From positions 124,594,485 to 124,658,484 of the forward strand of contig CM077664.1 of the NCBI GenBank assembly GCA_039707655.1: a DNA stretch of 64,000 bases. Reading direction: 5' to 3'. The notes below the pieces were generated by a model that was given only the letters and a program-made list of their open reading frames with translations, made no database searches and had not been told where the DNA came from. The position numbers were made by a program, and so were the translations under genes. Shown here piece by piece: positions 42,565-54,893 of the stretch. This DNA comes from Elymus sibiricus. Taxonomy: Eukaryota > Streptophyta > Magnoliopsida > Poales > Poaceae. Within the stretch, counting starts at the first letter, position 1; each line of letters starts with the position of its first letter.

Positions 42565-44085
42565 TGATACGTCCATTTTGCATCATGTTTTGCTACTGTT
42601 ATTTATAATGTTTTTGATCAATATAACATTTTGTGGAGCAATTCTAATGCCTTTTCTCTCTTAATATGCAAGATTTACGCAAGGAGGGAGATTGTCGGCA
42701 GCTGGAATTCTGGACCTGAAAAAGCTATGTCAGAGATACCTATTCTGCACATCTCCAAATGAGCTAAAATTTCACGGAGAATTATTTTGGAATAAATAAA
42801 AAATACTGGAAACAAGAAGTACCAGAGGGGGCCACCCAGGTGCCCACGAGGCACCAGGGCGCACCTGGGGGGGTGGCGCGCCCTGGTACCTCGTGGGGCC
42901 CCTGGCGGGCCTCTGGCCCCCATTTTCTGGTATATAAGTCATTTTTCCCTAGAAAAAATAGAGAGAAGACTTTTGGGACGGTGCGCTGCCGTCTCGAGGC
43001 GGAACTTGGGCAGGAGCACTTTTGTTCTCCTGCGGAGAGATTTTGCCGGGGATACTTTCCTCCGGGAGGGGGAAATCGTCGCCATCGACATCACCAGCGA
43101 TCCTTCTCATCATTGGAGGACTAATCTTCATCAACATCTTCACCAGCACCATCTCATCTCAAACCCTAGTTCATCTCTTGTATTCAATCTTTGTTTCAAA
43201 ACCTCAGATTGGTACCTGTGGGTTGCTAGTAGTGTTGATTACATCTTGTAGTTGATGCTAGTTGGTTTATTTGGTGGAAGATTATATGTTCAGATCTATT
43301 ATGCTATTCAATACCTCTCTGATCTTGGATATGAACATGATTTGTGAGTAGTTACTTTTGTTCTTGAGGACATGGGAGAAGTCTTGTCATAAGTAATCAT
43401 GTGAATTTGGTATTCGTTCGATATTTTGATGATGTGTATGTTGTTGATTCCCTTAGTGATGTCGTGTGAACGTCGACTACATGACACTTCACCATCTTTG
43501 GGCCTAAGGGAATGCATTGTGGAGTAGTAATTAGATGATGGGTTGCTAGAGTGACAGAAGCTTAAACCCTAGTTTATGCGCTATTCCGTAAGGGGCTGAT
43601 TTGGATCCATATGTTTAATGCTATGGTTAGAGTTATCTTAATTCTTCTTTCGTAGTTGCGGATGCTTGCGAGAGGGGGTAATCATAAGTGGGAGGCTTGT
43701 TCAAGTAAGAACAGCACCCAAGCACCGGTCCACCCACATATCAAATTATCAAAGTAGCGAACGCGAATCAAACAAACATGATGAAAGTGACTAGATGAAA
43801 TTCCCATGTGTCCTCGAGAACGCTTTACTTACTATAAGAGATCGTTCCGGCTTGTCCTTTGCTACAAAAAGGATTGGGCCAACTTGCTGCACTCTTTGTT
43901 ACTATTGCTACTCGTGACTTGTTACAAATTATCTTGCTATCAAACTACTCGTTACTGATAATTTCAGTGCTTGCAGAAAACACCTTGCTGAAAACCGCTT
44001 GTCATTTCCTTCTGCTCCTCATTGGGTTCGACACTCTTACTTACCAAAAGGACTACGATTGATCCCCTATACTTGTGGGTCATCA
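42565..44085 (+). mobile_element. solo LTR with 5-bp target duplication, inserted in Gypsy-3 integrase
   Basis: The 1521-bp sequence begins TGATACGTCCATTTTGC and ends CTTGTGGGTCATCA. It is flanked by GTCTC on both sides (42560-42564 and 44086-44090). There is no internal region, so it is a solo LTR left by recombination between two LTRs. A GC-rich hairpin lies at 42842-42898 and TATATAAG at 42931-42938. The family looks like the TGATACGTC group of Triticeae Gypsy elements; I cannot name it with confidence. It contains no gene. Confidence 0.8.
42842..42898. repeat. GC-rich hairpin upstream of the solo-LTR TATA box
   Basis: Arms GCCCACGAGGCACCAGGGCGC and GCGCGCCCTGGTACCTCGTGG pair at about 19 of 21 positions around a G-rich loop. 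The stem ends about 33 bp before TATATAAG. Confidence 0.65.
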
Positions 44086-46812
44086 GTCTCCAAATGGACT
44101 GCGCCAGGTCTGGTGACTCGCACTACCCGATAAGGGCCTTCCCACTTTGGCGTCAACTTGTTTGATTTCTTGGCGGACTGGATGCGCCGAAGAACAAGGT
44201 CGCCTTCCTCAAGGCTTCGGGCATGAACCTTGGGGCTATGGTAGCGGCACAAAGCTTGTTGGTAGCGTGCAGCTCGCATAGCAGCCCGAAGACGATCTTC
44301 TTCGAGGAGCGTGGCATCATCTTGCCATAGTTGCTCTTGCTCGTCTTCATCATAGGCAAGCACTCGAGGTGACCCGTACATGAGTTCTGTGGGGAGCACC
44401 GCCTCTGCAGCATTAACTAGGGAGAAGGGTGTCTGGCCGGTGGCTCGATTTGGTGTCGTCCTGAGTGACCAAAGAACCGCTGGCAATTCATCAATCCAGC
44501 GCCTTCCGCATGCACGTAGCTTGTCGAAAGTTCTTGTCTTGAGGCCTCGCAACACTTCAGCATTTGCCCTTTTCACTTGGCCATTGCTTCTCGGGTGAGC
44601 AACAGACGCAAAACAGATCTTGCTTCCAAGGTTTTGGATGTACTGCATGAAGGTGCGGCTCGTGAACTGTGTGCCATTGTCGATGATGATCCTGTTGGGA
44701 ACACCAAAATGGCAAACTAATCCTTTGAAGAACTTGACGGCTGACTGTGCTGTCACCTTCCTCACTGGCTCTACCTCAGGCCACTTTGTGAACTTGTCGA
44801 TTGCAATGTACAAGAACTCAAAGCTCCCGGTAGCACGGGAAAAGGACCCAAAATATCGAGCCCCCAGACCGAGAAGGGCCAGGAGAGAGGGATTGTTTGA
44901 AGTGCTTGAGCTGGCTGATGTATATTCTTGGAATGAAACTGACATGCTTCACACTTGGTTACTAGTGCAATTGCATCCTGGAGAACAGTGGGCCAATAGA
45001 AGCCTTGCCGGAAAGCTTTGCCGACAAGGGCCCTTGATCCTATTTGAGAACCACACATGCCTCCATGTATCTCCGCGAACAGCTTTAGTCCATCTTCCCG
45101 GCAAATGCACCTCAATTTCACCCCATTTGGCCTCTTTCTGTGTAGAATGTAATCAACAAACTGATACATACTTGAATATCGGGCTACTTTTTCAGCTTCT
45201 TCTTGGTCATCGGGAAGTTCTCCTGTTTGAAGGAAATGGACGATCTGTTGTGCCCATGCCGGAACCTGTGGCTCGACGACAAGGACTAAAGGCATCTCTT
45301 CGGCTGCGGGAGCGTTCGCTTCGACGGCAAGGACTTGGGGTCCCGCTGGAGGCTGCTGCTCACCGGCAAATGCAGTGTTGTCTTCGGCAACTTTCTTGCC
45401 GGCGGCTTCTGGGAGCTCTGCCGGAAAGTACTTGCCGGTGTTCAACTTTCTTTTCTTGCTTGGCCACGTTGATGGTGTTACAGAGGGTTGAGTCAAATTG
45501 AGCACAAAAGTTCCTGGTTCCACAGGTAGCTTTTGGGTGGCACGCTTTGATAGATCATCAGCAATGCTGTTTTCCGCACGAGGGATGTGCTCTGTCTATA
45601 ATCCGTCAAAGTGCTCTTCCAATTTCCTCACTTCTTCCACATAAGCTTCCATCAATGGGCTCTGATAATCTTTATTGACTTGCTTCACAATGAGCTGCGA
45701 GTCGCCACGGATAATCAACTTTCTGATTCCGAGATCCACTGCAATCCTAAGACCGGCAAGGAGCCCTTCATATTCTGCAGTGTTGTTTGTATATTTCTCC
45801 TTGGGAAAGTGCATTTGTACCACATATTTGAGGTGCTCTCCGGTGGGTGTGACAAGCAGCACTCCGGCACCGGCGCCTTGCAGTGAGAAGGCACCGTCAA
45901 AATACATGATCCAATCTTTAGCTGTTTCTTTGCCGGGGAGAGAAGTTTCTTGAATTTCTTCGTCTTGCATTGGTGTCCATTCTACAATGAACTCCGCCAA
46001 GGCTCTGCTCTGGATGGTTGAAGTACTTTCAAACTTGAGTGCAAAACTTAACAATTCCAATGCCCACTCTACTATCCTGCCAGTGGCATCTGGATTTCTC
46101 AAAATATGATGTAACAGAAAGCGAGTGATGACGGTGATCTCATGTGTTTGGAAGTAATAGCGCAGTTTTCTCGAGGCCATGAGAAGGCCGAAAAGCAGCT
46201 TTTGCGCACTAGAGTACCTTGATCTAGCCCCTTGCAGAAGGGAACTAACAAAGTAAACCGGGCGCTGCACCATTTTCTTCTTCAGCCCCACTTGTTGGCT
46301 TGCATCATTTTCTTGCGCTGCTTCTGACTTGTCGGCACCAGGCTCTGGCGGAGAAGATTCTGGTTTGTCGCTTGACGGGTTTGCAACTGCTGCTTCTTCA
46401 TCGTCAGCTTCTCTTTCTGCCACTAATGCAGCACTGACCACTTGATTTGTTGCCGCCAAGTACAGCAGCAACGGCTCTTTGTGGTTTAGGCGCAACTAGT
46501 GTTGGCGAAGAGGAGAGGTACTTCTTCAAATCTTGCAGCGTGGCCTCCGCTTCCGGAGTCCATTTCATTGGACCTGCCTTTTTCAAAATCTTGAAAAAAC
46601 GGCAAGGCACGCTCAACAGATTTGGAGATGAACCTGCTCAATGCAGCAACATAGCTGACAAGATGTCGCACATCCTTGACGCGCTTTGGTGCTTCTATCT
46701 GCTCAATAGCTTTGATCTTGTCGGGATTGGTTTCAATTCCTCACTCAGATACAAAGAACCCGAGAAGCTTGCCGGATGGAACGCCAAACACACACTTTTC
46801 GGGATTGAGCTT

Positions 46813-48389
46813 TGCTACTTGTAGCTTGCGTTGGTATTTCCCCGAAGAGGAAGGGATGATGCAGCACAGTAGAGATAAGTATTTCCCTCAATTATGAAAC
46901 CAAGCTTATCGAACCAGTAGGAGAATCACACAACACCTAGTAAGCAGTACCTGCACACAAACAACAAATCCTTGCACCCAACGCAAACAAGGGGTTGTCA
47001 ATCCCTTGGCGGTAAGATTGCAAGATTAAATTGTATTTGATAGATTGATAGATTGCAGCAAAAATACTAAATAAAATAAGTAAAAGAAAATGGCAGCATA
47101 TTTTTAGGGTTTTAGTAATATGATTTTGGTAGACCCGGGGGCCATAGATTTCACTAGAGGCTTCTCTCGAGAAAATAGCATACGGTGGGTAGACAAATTA
47201 CTTTTGGGCAATTGATAGAAAAGCAAATAATCATGACGATATCCAAGGCAATGATCATGTATATAGGCATCACGTCCAAGATTAGTAAACCGACTCCTGC
47301 CTGCATCTACTACTATTACTCCACACATCGATGGGCTATCCAGCATGCATCTAGTGAATTAAGTCCATAAGAACGGAGTAATGCCCTAAGAACGATGACA
47401 TGATGTAGACAAGACAAACTCACGAATTAATAAACCCAATGAATAGATCCCATCTTTTTACCCTTAGTAGCAACGATACATACGTGTCATGTCCCTTTCT
47501 GTCACTGGGATTGAGCACCGCAAGATCGAACCCACTACAAAGCACCTCTTCCCATGGCAAGATAAATCAACTTAGGTGGCCAAACCAAATCAATAGATCG
47601 GAGAAGAAATATGAGGCTATAATAATCATGCATAAAAGAGATCAGAGAAGACTCAAATAATATTCATGGATAATCTGATCATAAACTCACAATTCATCGG
47701 ATCCCAACAAACACACCGCAAAGAAAGATTACATCGGATAGATCTCCAAGAACATCACGGAGAACATTGTATTGAACATAAAAAAGAGAGAAGAAGCCAT
47801 CTAGCTACTGCCTATGGACCCGAAGGTCTGTGGTAAACTACTCACGCATCATCGGAGAAGCAGCAAGGTTGATGTAGAGCCCCTCCGTGATCGATTCCCC
47901 CTCCGGCAGATTGCCGGAGAAGGACCCCAGATGGGATCTCTCTGGAACAGAGGCTTGCGGCGGCGTAAAAAGTATTTCATGGACTCCCCTGAGGGTTTCT
48001 GATTTTTCTGGAATTTATAGTGCTGGAATTAGGTCAAATGGAGCTTGGTGGGGCCCACGAGGCATCAGGGCGCGCCTGCACCCCCTAGGCGTGCCCTGGT
48101 GGCTCGTGGGGCCCACCAAGGTCTTTTGGCCTCCCCTCGAAGCTTCTGGTATTCTTCTTGCCCAAGAAAAAATCTCTAAAAAGTTTCACTGTATTTGGAC
48201 TTCGTTTGATATTGATTTTCTGTGAAACAAAAACAGGGCAGAAAACAGCAACTGGCACTGGGCACTAGGTTAATAGGTTAGTCTCCAAAAATAATATAAA
48301 ATTGCTATAAATGATTATAAAAACATCCAAGATTGATATTATAACAGCATGGAACAATCAAAAATTATAGATACGTTGGAGACGTATCA
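46813..48389 (-). repeat. 3' LTR of the Athila-like element
   Basis: 1577 bp. On the minus strand it starts TGATACGTCTCCAACGTATC and ends GCTACAAGTAGCA. TATAAAT is at 48019-48013 and a 77-bp hairpin at 48044-48120 lies just upstream of it. It differs from the other LTR at roughly two dozen sites by hand count. Confidence 0.85.
48044..48120. repeat. 33-bp-arm hairpin in the Athila-like 3' LTR
   Basis: The arms start CTTGGTGGGGCCCACGAGGC and end CGTGGGGCCCACCAAG; they pair at about 29 of 33 positions. On the minus strand the stem ends 25 bp before the TATA box. The 5' LTR has the same structure at 54540-54619 with a longer C-run loop. Confidence 0.7.
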
Positions 48390-48403
48390 GCATCCCCAAG
48401 CTT
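48390..48403 (-). other. polypurine tract of the Athila-like element
   Basis: On the minus strand AAGCTTGGGGATGC abuts the TGATACG start of the 3' LTR. Near-identical words occur twice more inside the element at about 50271-50285 and 50325-50339. Confidence 0.7.
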
Positions 48404-51000
48404 AATTCCTGCTCGTCCTCGAGTAGGTAAATGATAAAAACAGAATTTTTGATGTGGAATGCTGCCTAACATATTTATCACATATTCTTTTTCTTTTTGT
48501 AGCATGGACATTGGACTTACATGATTCAAAGCAATAGTCTATAATTTGACATGAAAACATAGATACTCAAGCATACTAACAAGCAACCATGTCTTTCAAA
48601 ATATCAACGCTAAAGAAAGTTATCCCTAGCCCATTATGCTCAATCATTGATCCATTTATGAAACACACTCAAATATTAGTTACAACCAATGCACAAGTAT
48701 GACAATAGTGTTCACTAGTTGGTGCTTTTGTAAGAGAAGATGGAGACTCAAGAAAAATAAAAATTGCATAAAAGTAAATAGATAGGCCCTTCGCAGAGGG
48801 AAGCAGAGATTTGTCAAATGTGCCAGAGCTCAAAGCTGAAATTAAAGAGATAAAAAAAAATTGGGAGGCATGCTTTTCCTGTCAATGAAAACGAATGAGA
48901 ATTTCCAATATCTTCCATGCTACATACATCATAGGCGGTTCCCAAACAGAAAATAAATTATACTCTCATTCATTAAGATTTTTCTTTCCGCGAGAGTACT
49001 CCCCTTCATTAAGATTTTTTTTATTTCTTTCCGAGGGAGATTTTCTTTTGTTTTCATTATTTTTGCATTACTGCAATTTTGGCATTTTAGTAATTTAACA
49101 ATTCGGGACGGGCATCCCTATTACCACCACACTCTCGTGCAATGACAAGTGAATAAACACTCATCTTGAGAATAACACACCTAGCATGGAAGATATTGGC
49201 TACCCCCTTCCGCTTCATGAGCGGTACGGGCACACAAAACAGGAAAAATTATTTTGAAATTTAGAGTTGGCACACGCAAATTTACTTGGAACGGCATTGG
49301 AATACCGCATATAGGTAGATATAGTGGACTCATAAGGCAAAACTGGTTTTAAGGATTTTGGATGCACAAGCAGTATTTCCGCTTAGTACAAATGAAGGCT
49401 AGCAAAAGATTGAGAAGCAACCAACCAAAAACGAAAACGGTCATAAACATGCATTGAACATAACTAACACCGTATAATGCACCATAGTAGGATATAACTT
49501 CATTGCATAACTATTGACTTAACGTGCTTGCATAGGGAATCACAAACCTTAACACTAATATTCTTACTTAAACACAATTACTCACTAACATGGCATCACA
49601 TATCATCATTTCCATATCGCAAAACTATTGCAAGGAATCACACTTGTCATATCCAATGATCTATATGAAAGTTTTTATCTATATCCCTCTTGAATATTCA
49701 TCACTTTGGGACCAATTGCATAACATGTGCAAATTACCGTTACTATCATCATCTCTCAAAAAGATTTAAGTGAAGCATGAGGCAAATATTTCTTCAAAAT
49801 TTCAATCTTAACGATTCTCAAAATAATATAAGTGAAGCACGAGAATTCATTTCTTCAAAATTTCAATCAAGTCAATTCTCAAAATGATATAAGTGAAGCA
49901 CGAGAATTCATTTCTACAAAATTTCAATCAACTCTCAAAATAATATAAGTGAAGCATGAGAGTTTATTTCTACAAAATTTCAGCCACCACCGTGCTCAAA
50001 AGGATTTAAGTGAAGCACTAGAGCAACTGCCTAGCTCAAAAAATTTAAGTGAAGCACATAGAGTATTCTACAAATTATGATGATAACGTGTGGCTCTCTC
50101 AAAATAGGTGTGTGCAGCAAAGATGATTGTGACAAACTAAAAAGCAAACAAAGCAAAGACTCGTATCATACAAGACGCTCCAAGCAAAACACATATCATG
50201 TGACGAATAAAAATATAGCTCCAAGTAAAATTACCGATGGTCGGTAGAATAAAGAGGGGATGCCTTCCGGGGCATCCCCAAGCTTAGACGCTTGAGTCTT
50301 CCATGAATATTACCTTGGGGTGCCTTGGGCATCCCCAAGCTTAGGCTTTTGCTACTCCGTATTCCTTCATCCATCGTGATCTCACCCAAAACTTGAAAAC
50401 TTCAATCACACAAAACTCAACAAAACCTTCGTGAGATCCGTTAGTATAACAAAACAAATCACTACTATAAGTACTATTGCAAACCCATTCATATTTTATT
50501 TTTGCATTATACCTACTCTAATCTAACTTCACCATGGCTTATACCCCCCGATACAATCCATAGATTCATCAAAACAAGCAAGTAGTGCATCAAAAACAGA
50601 ATCTGTCAAAAACAGAACAGTCTGTAGCAATATATTTAAAATCCATACTTCTGTACCTCTAAAAATTCTGAAAAATTAGGACAACGTGGAAAATTCATAT
50701 ACCAATACTGTGTAAAAATTTCAGATTTTTCTGACGCTCCAGTACAGAAAAAAAATTCGGACACTGGACGCAAAACTTTCTATTTTCCAAACAGCATCAA
50801 TTATACTATCTTCCAAATCATCCCAAAGGCTTTACTTGGCACAAACACTAATTAAAAACATAAAAATACTATCATACCAGTAGCATGACATTAAAAACAC
50901 ACCAAAACATAAACTTATAACAAAAATTTATTTTATTCATTGGGTTGCCTCCCAACAAGCGCTATTGTTTTATGCCCCTAGCTAGGCATAATGCATAATT
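48404..51000 (-). other. non-coding region of the Athila-like element
   Basis: 2.6 kb of AT-rich DNA with no supported reading frame occupies the place where RT, RNase H and integrase would be. It holds a degenerate ~60-bp repeat series (49745-50065) and two internal copies of the polypurine-tract word. Confidence 0.6.
49745..50065. repeat. degenerate ~60-bp repeats in the Athila-like interior
   Basis: The words TCTCAAAATAATATAAGTGAA and GCACGAGAATTCATTTC recur about six times at uneven 35-65-bp spacing (49754, 49816, 49879, 49934, 49995, 50035). Confidence 0.65.
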
Positions 51001-53085
51001 TCAAGTGTTGTCATCTTTGGTGTTGATTCCATAAGTGGCCCTCATAATTGATTCATATGGTGCTTTAATTTTCTTTCTAGGGAAATGTTCCATACCCTTC
51101 TTTAATGGAAACTGAAATTTTATATTCCCTTCTTTCATATCAATAACGGCACCTATAGTTTGTAGGAACGGTCTACCAAGTATTATAGGGCAAGAAGAAT
51201 TGCATTCAATGTCAAGAACAATAAAATCAATGGGCACATAATTTCTATTTGCAAGAATAAGCACATCATTAATTCTTCCCAAGGGCTTTTTAATAGTAGA
51301 ATCCGCAAGATGCAAATTAAGAGAGCATTCATCTATATTGGTAAAACCTAGCACATCACATAGAGATTTTGGAATTGTGGAAACGCTAGCACCCAAATCA
51401 CATAAAGCATTGCACTCATAATTTTTAATCATAACTTTAATGGTGGGTTCCCATTCATCATATAATTTTCTAGGAATTGAATTTTCTAGTTCAAGCTTCT
51501 CTTCTAACGCTTTCATCATGGCTTCTACTATATGTTTAGTAAAAGCTTTGTTGTGCTCATAAGCGTTGGGTGAATTTAACATGGATTGCAACAAAGAAAT
51601 ACACTCAATCAAAGAGCAATTATCATAATTAAAATCTTTGTAATCCAAAACAGTGGGCACATCACTATTTAAAGTTTTTACCTCTCCAAACCCACTTTTA
51701 GTAATTTTCTTATCAAGATTGTCACCCTCCGAATTATAGGGACGCTCTTTATCTAAAGTTGACTCTCCTTCAGTCATTTTTTCATCAAGCTTAAAATTGC
51801 TAAATAAAGAGTCAATAGATGAAATACCAATCATTTTAATATCTTCATCATTATTACGATAGAAACCGGGAGGAATCGCTTTTTCTAAAAATTCTCGTTT
51901 AGCTCTTAGCATGGCGGTTTGTTTCTTACTTTTATCCATGGAGACATATAAAGCTTTGATTGATTCACTAATATCAATTTTAGGTGGCAAAATTTTAGTC
52001 TTAAGATTTTTCACATCATGAATAATTCTATCGATGCTCCTAGAAATATCATCAATTTTACTCAATTTTTCTTCTATCGTAGTGTCGAAAACTTTTTGAG
52101 CATTAATAAATTCTTTAATATTACTTTTAAGATCAGAAGGTATCCTATTATTATTGTAGGAATTACCATAAGGATTGCCATAATTATTAGAGGAATTTCC
52201 AGGAAACGGTCTAGCGTTGAAATTACCTCTATAAGCATTACTATTAAAATTGTTTCATGAGACAAAATTCACATCTACGGGATCATTATTTTGCTCAATA
52301 AAAGTGGACAAAGGCACATCATTAGGATCAATAGGAGCATTTTTACTAGCAACCAATTTCATAAGAGCATCAACTTTATCACTCAAAGTATTAATTTCTT
52401 CAACGGAGTTCACCTTTTTACTAGTAGGAGTTCTTTCAGTATGCCATTGTGAATAATTTGCCATAATATTATCAAGAAATTTAGTAGCTTCACCCAAAGT
52501 AATTTCCATAAACGTACCACCCGCAGCGGAATCAAAAAGATTTCTAGAGACAAAATTCAATCCCGCATAAAAATTTTGTATGATCATCCATAAATTTAAA
52601 CCATGAGTAGGGCAATTTGTTATCATTAATTTCATCCTCTCCCAAGATTGGGCAACATGTTCATGATCAATTTGCTTAAAATTCATAATTTGATTTCTTA
52701 GAGAAATAATTTTCGCGGGAGGAAAATACTTAGTAATAAAAGCATCTTTACACCTATCCCAAGAATCGATACTATTTCGTGGTAAAGATGAGAACCAAAT
52801 TTTAGCACGATCCCACAATGAGAACGGGAATAATTTCAATTTCACAATATCATTGTCCACATCTTTTTTCTTTTGCATGTCACACAATTCTACGAAAGTA
52901 TTAAGATGGGATGCGGCATCTTCATTAGGACTACCGGAAAATTGAGCTTTCATAACAAGATTTAGCAAAGCGGCATTAATATCACAAGTCTCCGCACTAG
53001 CGGCGGGACGAGCAATCGGAGTACTAATAAAATCATTATTATTAGTATTGGAAAAATCACACAATTTGGTATTTTCTTGAGACAT
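51001..53085 (-). pseudogene. gag-protease of the Athila-like element, one in-frame TGA
   Basis: ATG at 53085 starts MSQENTKLCDFSNTNNNDF; a TTG or other start further upstream is unlikely because the ATG context follows the primer site and leader. One frame of 694 codons runs to the stop at 51001 with a single TGA at 52254-52252, in an Asn/Gly-rich linker. Gag spans codons ~40-270 (LNTFVELCDM, LPRNSIDSWDRCKDAFITKY, SWERMKLMITNCPTHGL). Protease follows at about 51430-51050 with CDLGASVSTIPKSLC (the DxGAS active site of Athila elements) and CPIILGRPFLQTIGAVID. No zinc knuckle is evident. A readthrough or repair of one base would give a single Gag-Pro protein; as it stands Gag is made alone. Confidence 0.75.
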
Positions 53086-53278
53086 CGTGGCTACGCAAAT
53101 AAAATAGCAAACAAGCAACCTAGAAAAAAGAAGCAAAAAGGCAAAGGAAAATATTTTTGTATTTTTGTAAAAATGTTTTAGAAGTGGGGGAGATGAAAAT
53201 GAGAGGCAAATGGCAAATAAAGTAAATGCAAGGAGATGAGAGTTTGTGCACAGGTACTTGATAAATGTTGATGATGTC

Positions 53279-53296
53279 TCCCCGGCAACGGCGCCA
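53279..53296 (-). other. primer binding site of the Athila-like element
   Basis: TGGCGCCGTTGCCGGGGA on the minus strand, 11 bp inside the 5' LTR. The TGGCGCC core is the usual primer site of plant Gypsy elements; the full word is common in Athila. Confidence 0.8.
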
Positions 53297-53307
53297 GAAA
53301 TTCTTCC

Positions 53308-54888
53308 TGCTACTTGTAGCTTGCGTTGGTATTTCCCCGAAGAGGAAGGGATGATGCAGCACAGTAGAGATAAGTATTTCCCTCAATTATGAAACCAAGC
53401 TTATCGAACTAGTAGGAGAATCACACAACACCTAGTAAGCAGTACCTGCACACAAACAACAAATCCTTGCACCCAACGCAAACAAGGGGTTGTCAATCCC
53501 TTGGCGGTAAGATTGCAAGATTAAATTGTATTTGATATATTGATAGATTGCAGCACAAATAATAAATAAAATAAGTAAAAGAAAATGGCAGCAATATTTT
53601 TAGGGTTTTAGTAATATGATTTTGGTAGACCCGGGGGCCATAGACTTCACTAGAGGCTTCTCTCGAGAAAATAGCATACGGTGGGTAGACAAATTACTGT
53701 TGGGCAATTGATAGAAAAGCAAATAATCATGACGATATCCAAGGCAATGATCATGTATATAGGCATCACGTCCAAGATTAGTAGACCGACTCCTGCCTGC
53801 ATCTACTACTATTACTCCACACATCGATGGGCTATCCAACATGCATCTAGTGAATTAAGTCCATAAGAACGGAGTAATGCCCTAAGAACGATGACATGAT
53901 GTAGACAAGACAAACTCACGAATTAATAAACCCAATGAATAGATCCCATATTTTTACCCTTAGTAGCAACGATACATATGTGTCATGTCCCTTTCTGTCA
54001 CTGGGATTGAGCACCGCAAGATCGAACCCACTACAAAGCACCTCTTCCCATGGCAAGATAAATCAACTTAGGTGGCCAAACCAAATCAATAGATCGGAGA
54101 AGAAATACGAGGCTATAATAATCATGCATAAAAGATATCAGAGAAGACTCAAATAATATTCATGGATAATCTGATCATAAACTCACAATTCATCGGATCC
54201 CAACAAACACACCACAAAGAAAGATTACATCGGATAGATCTCCAAGAACATCAAGGAGAACATTGTATTGAACATCAAAAAGAGAGAAGGAGCCATCTAG
54301 CTACCGCCTATGGACCCGAAGGTCTGTGGTAAACTACTCACGCATCATCGGAGAAGCAGCAAGGTTGATGTAGAGCCCCTCCGTGATCGATTCCCCCTCC
54401 GGCAGATTGCCGGAGAAGGACCCCAGATGGGATCTCTCTGGAACAGAGGCTTGCGGCGGCGTAAAAAGTATTTCGTGGACTCCCCTGAGGGTTTCTGATT
54501 TTTCTGGAATTTATAGTGCTGGAATTAGGTCAAACGGAGCTTGGTGGGGCCCACGAGGCATCAGGGCGCGCCTGCCCCCCCCCCCCAGGCCGCCCTGGTG
54601 GCTCGTGGGGCCCACCAAGGTCTTCTGGCCTCCCCTCGAAGCTTCTGGTATTCTTCTTGCCCAAGAAAAAATCTCCAAAAAGTTTCACTGTATTTGGACT
54701 TCGTTTGATATTGATTTTCTGTGAAACAAAAACAGGGCAGAAAACAGCAACTGGCACTGGGCACTAGGTTAATAGGTTAGTCTCCAAAAATAATATAAAA
54801 TTGCTGTAAATGATTATAAAAACATCCAAGATTGATATTATAACAGCATGGAACAATCAAAAATTATAGATACGTTGGAGACGTATCA
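53308..54888 (-). repeat. 5' LTR of the Athila-like element
   Basis: 1581 bp, same ends as the 3' LTR. TATAAAT is at 54515-54509, and the hairpin at 54540-54619 has a C14 run in its loop where the 3' LTR has a shorter mixed loop. The run is the largest difference between the two LTRs. Confidence 0.85.
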
Positions 54889-54893
54889 AGCTT

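Larger units (their letters stand above)
42496..46812 (-). pseudogene. Gypsy-3 pol, 3' half: end of RT, RNase H domains, integrase
   Basis: Starts at the Athila-like insertion within RT (46812). First comes a degenerate RNase H (LLLYLAATNQVVSAALVAER, near 46470), then the second RNase H with YFDGAFSLQGAGAGVLL, NNTAEYEGLLAGL and GDSQLIV. The integrase zinc site (CEACQFH) is near 44960, with catalytic D in WGLDILGPF (~44880), D in IIDNGTQF (~44690) and E in KRANAEVLRG. A frameshift lies between 44771 and 44945 and a TAG near 45593. The integrase tail (LTPKWEGPYRVVRV) is split by the solo LTR; its last 20 or so codons lie at 42496-42559 and end in TAA at 42498-42496. Confidence 0.7.
46813..54888 (-). 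mobile_element. complete non-autonomous Athila-like LTR retrotransposon
   Basis: 8076 bp with two LTRs (46813-48389 and 53308-54888) and the target duplication AGCTT at 46808-46812 and 54889-54893. Read on the minus strand: 5' LTR, primer site TGGCGCCGTTGCCGGGGA, gag-protease (53085-51001), a 2.6-kb non-coding region, polypurine tract and 3' LTR. RT, RNase H and integrase are absent, so it must borrow them. The primer site and protease style indicate the Athila lineage. It interrupts the RT of Gypsy-3 between LNPEKC text on the left and KINLKL text on the right. Confidence 0.85.

Noticed and set aside
43022..43255. Small plus-strand frames in the solo LTR
   Set aside because: They lie in an LTR leader, lack domain similarity and are not kept in related LTRs as far as I can see.
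47887..48225. Plus-strand frame in the Athila-like LTR, repeated in the other LTR at 54383
   Set aside because: It is present in both copies only because LTRs are duplicated; it is antisense to the element and the hairpin loop shifts its frame.
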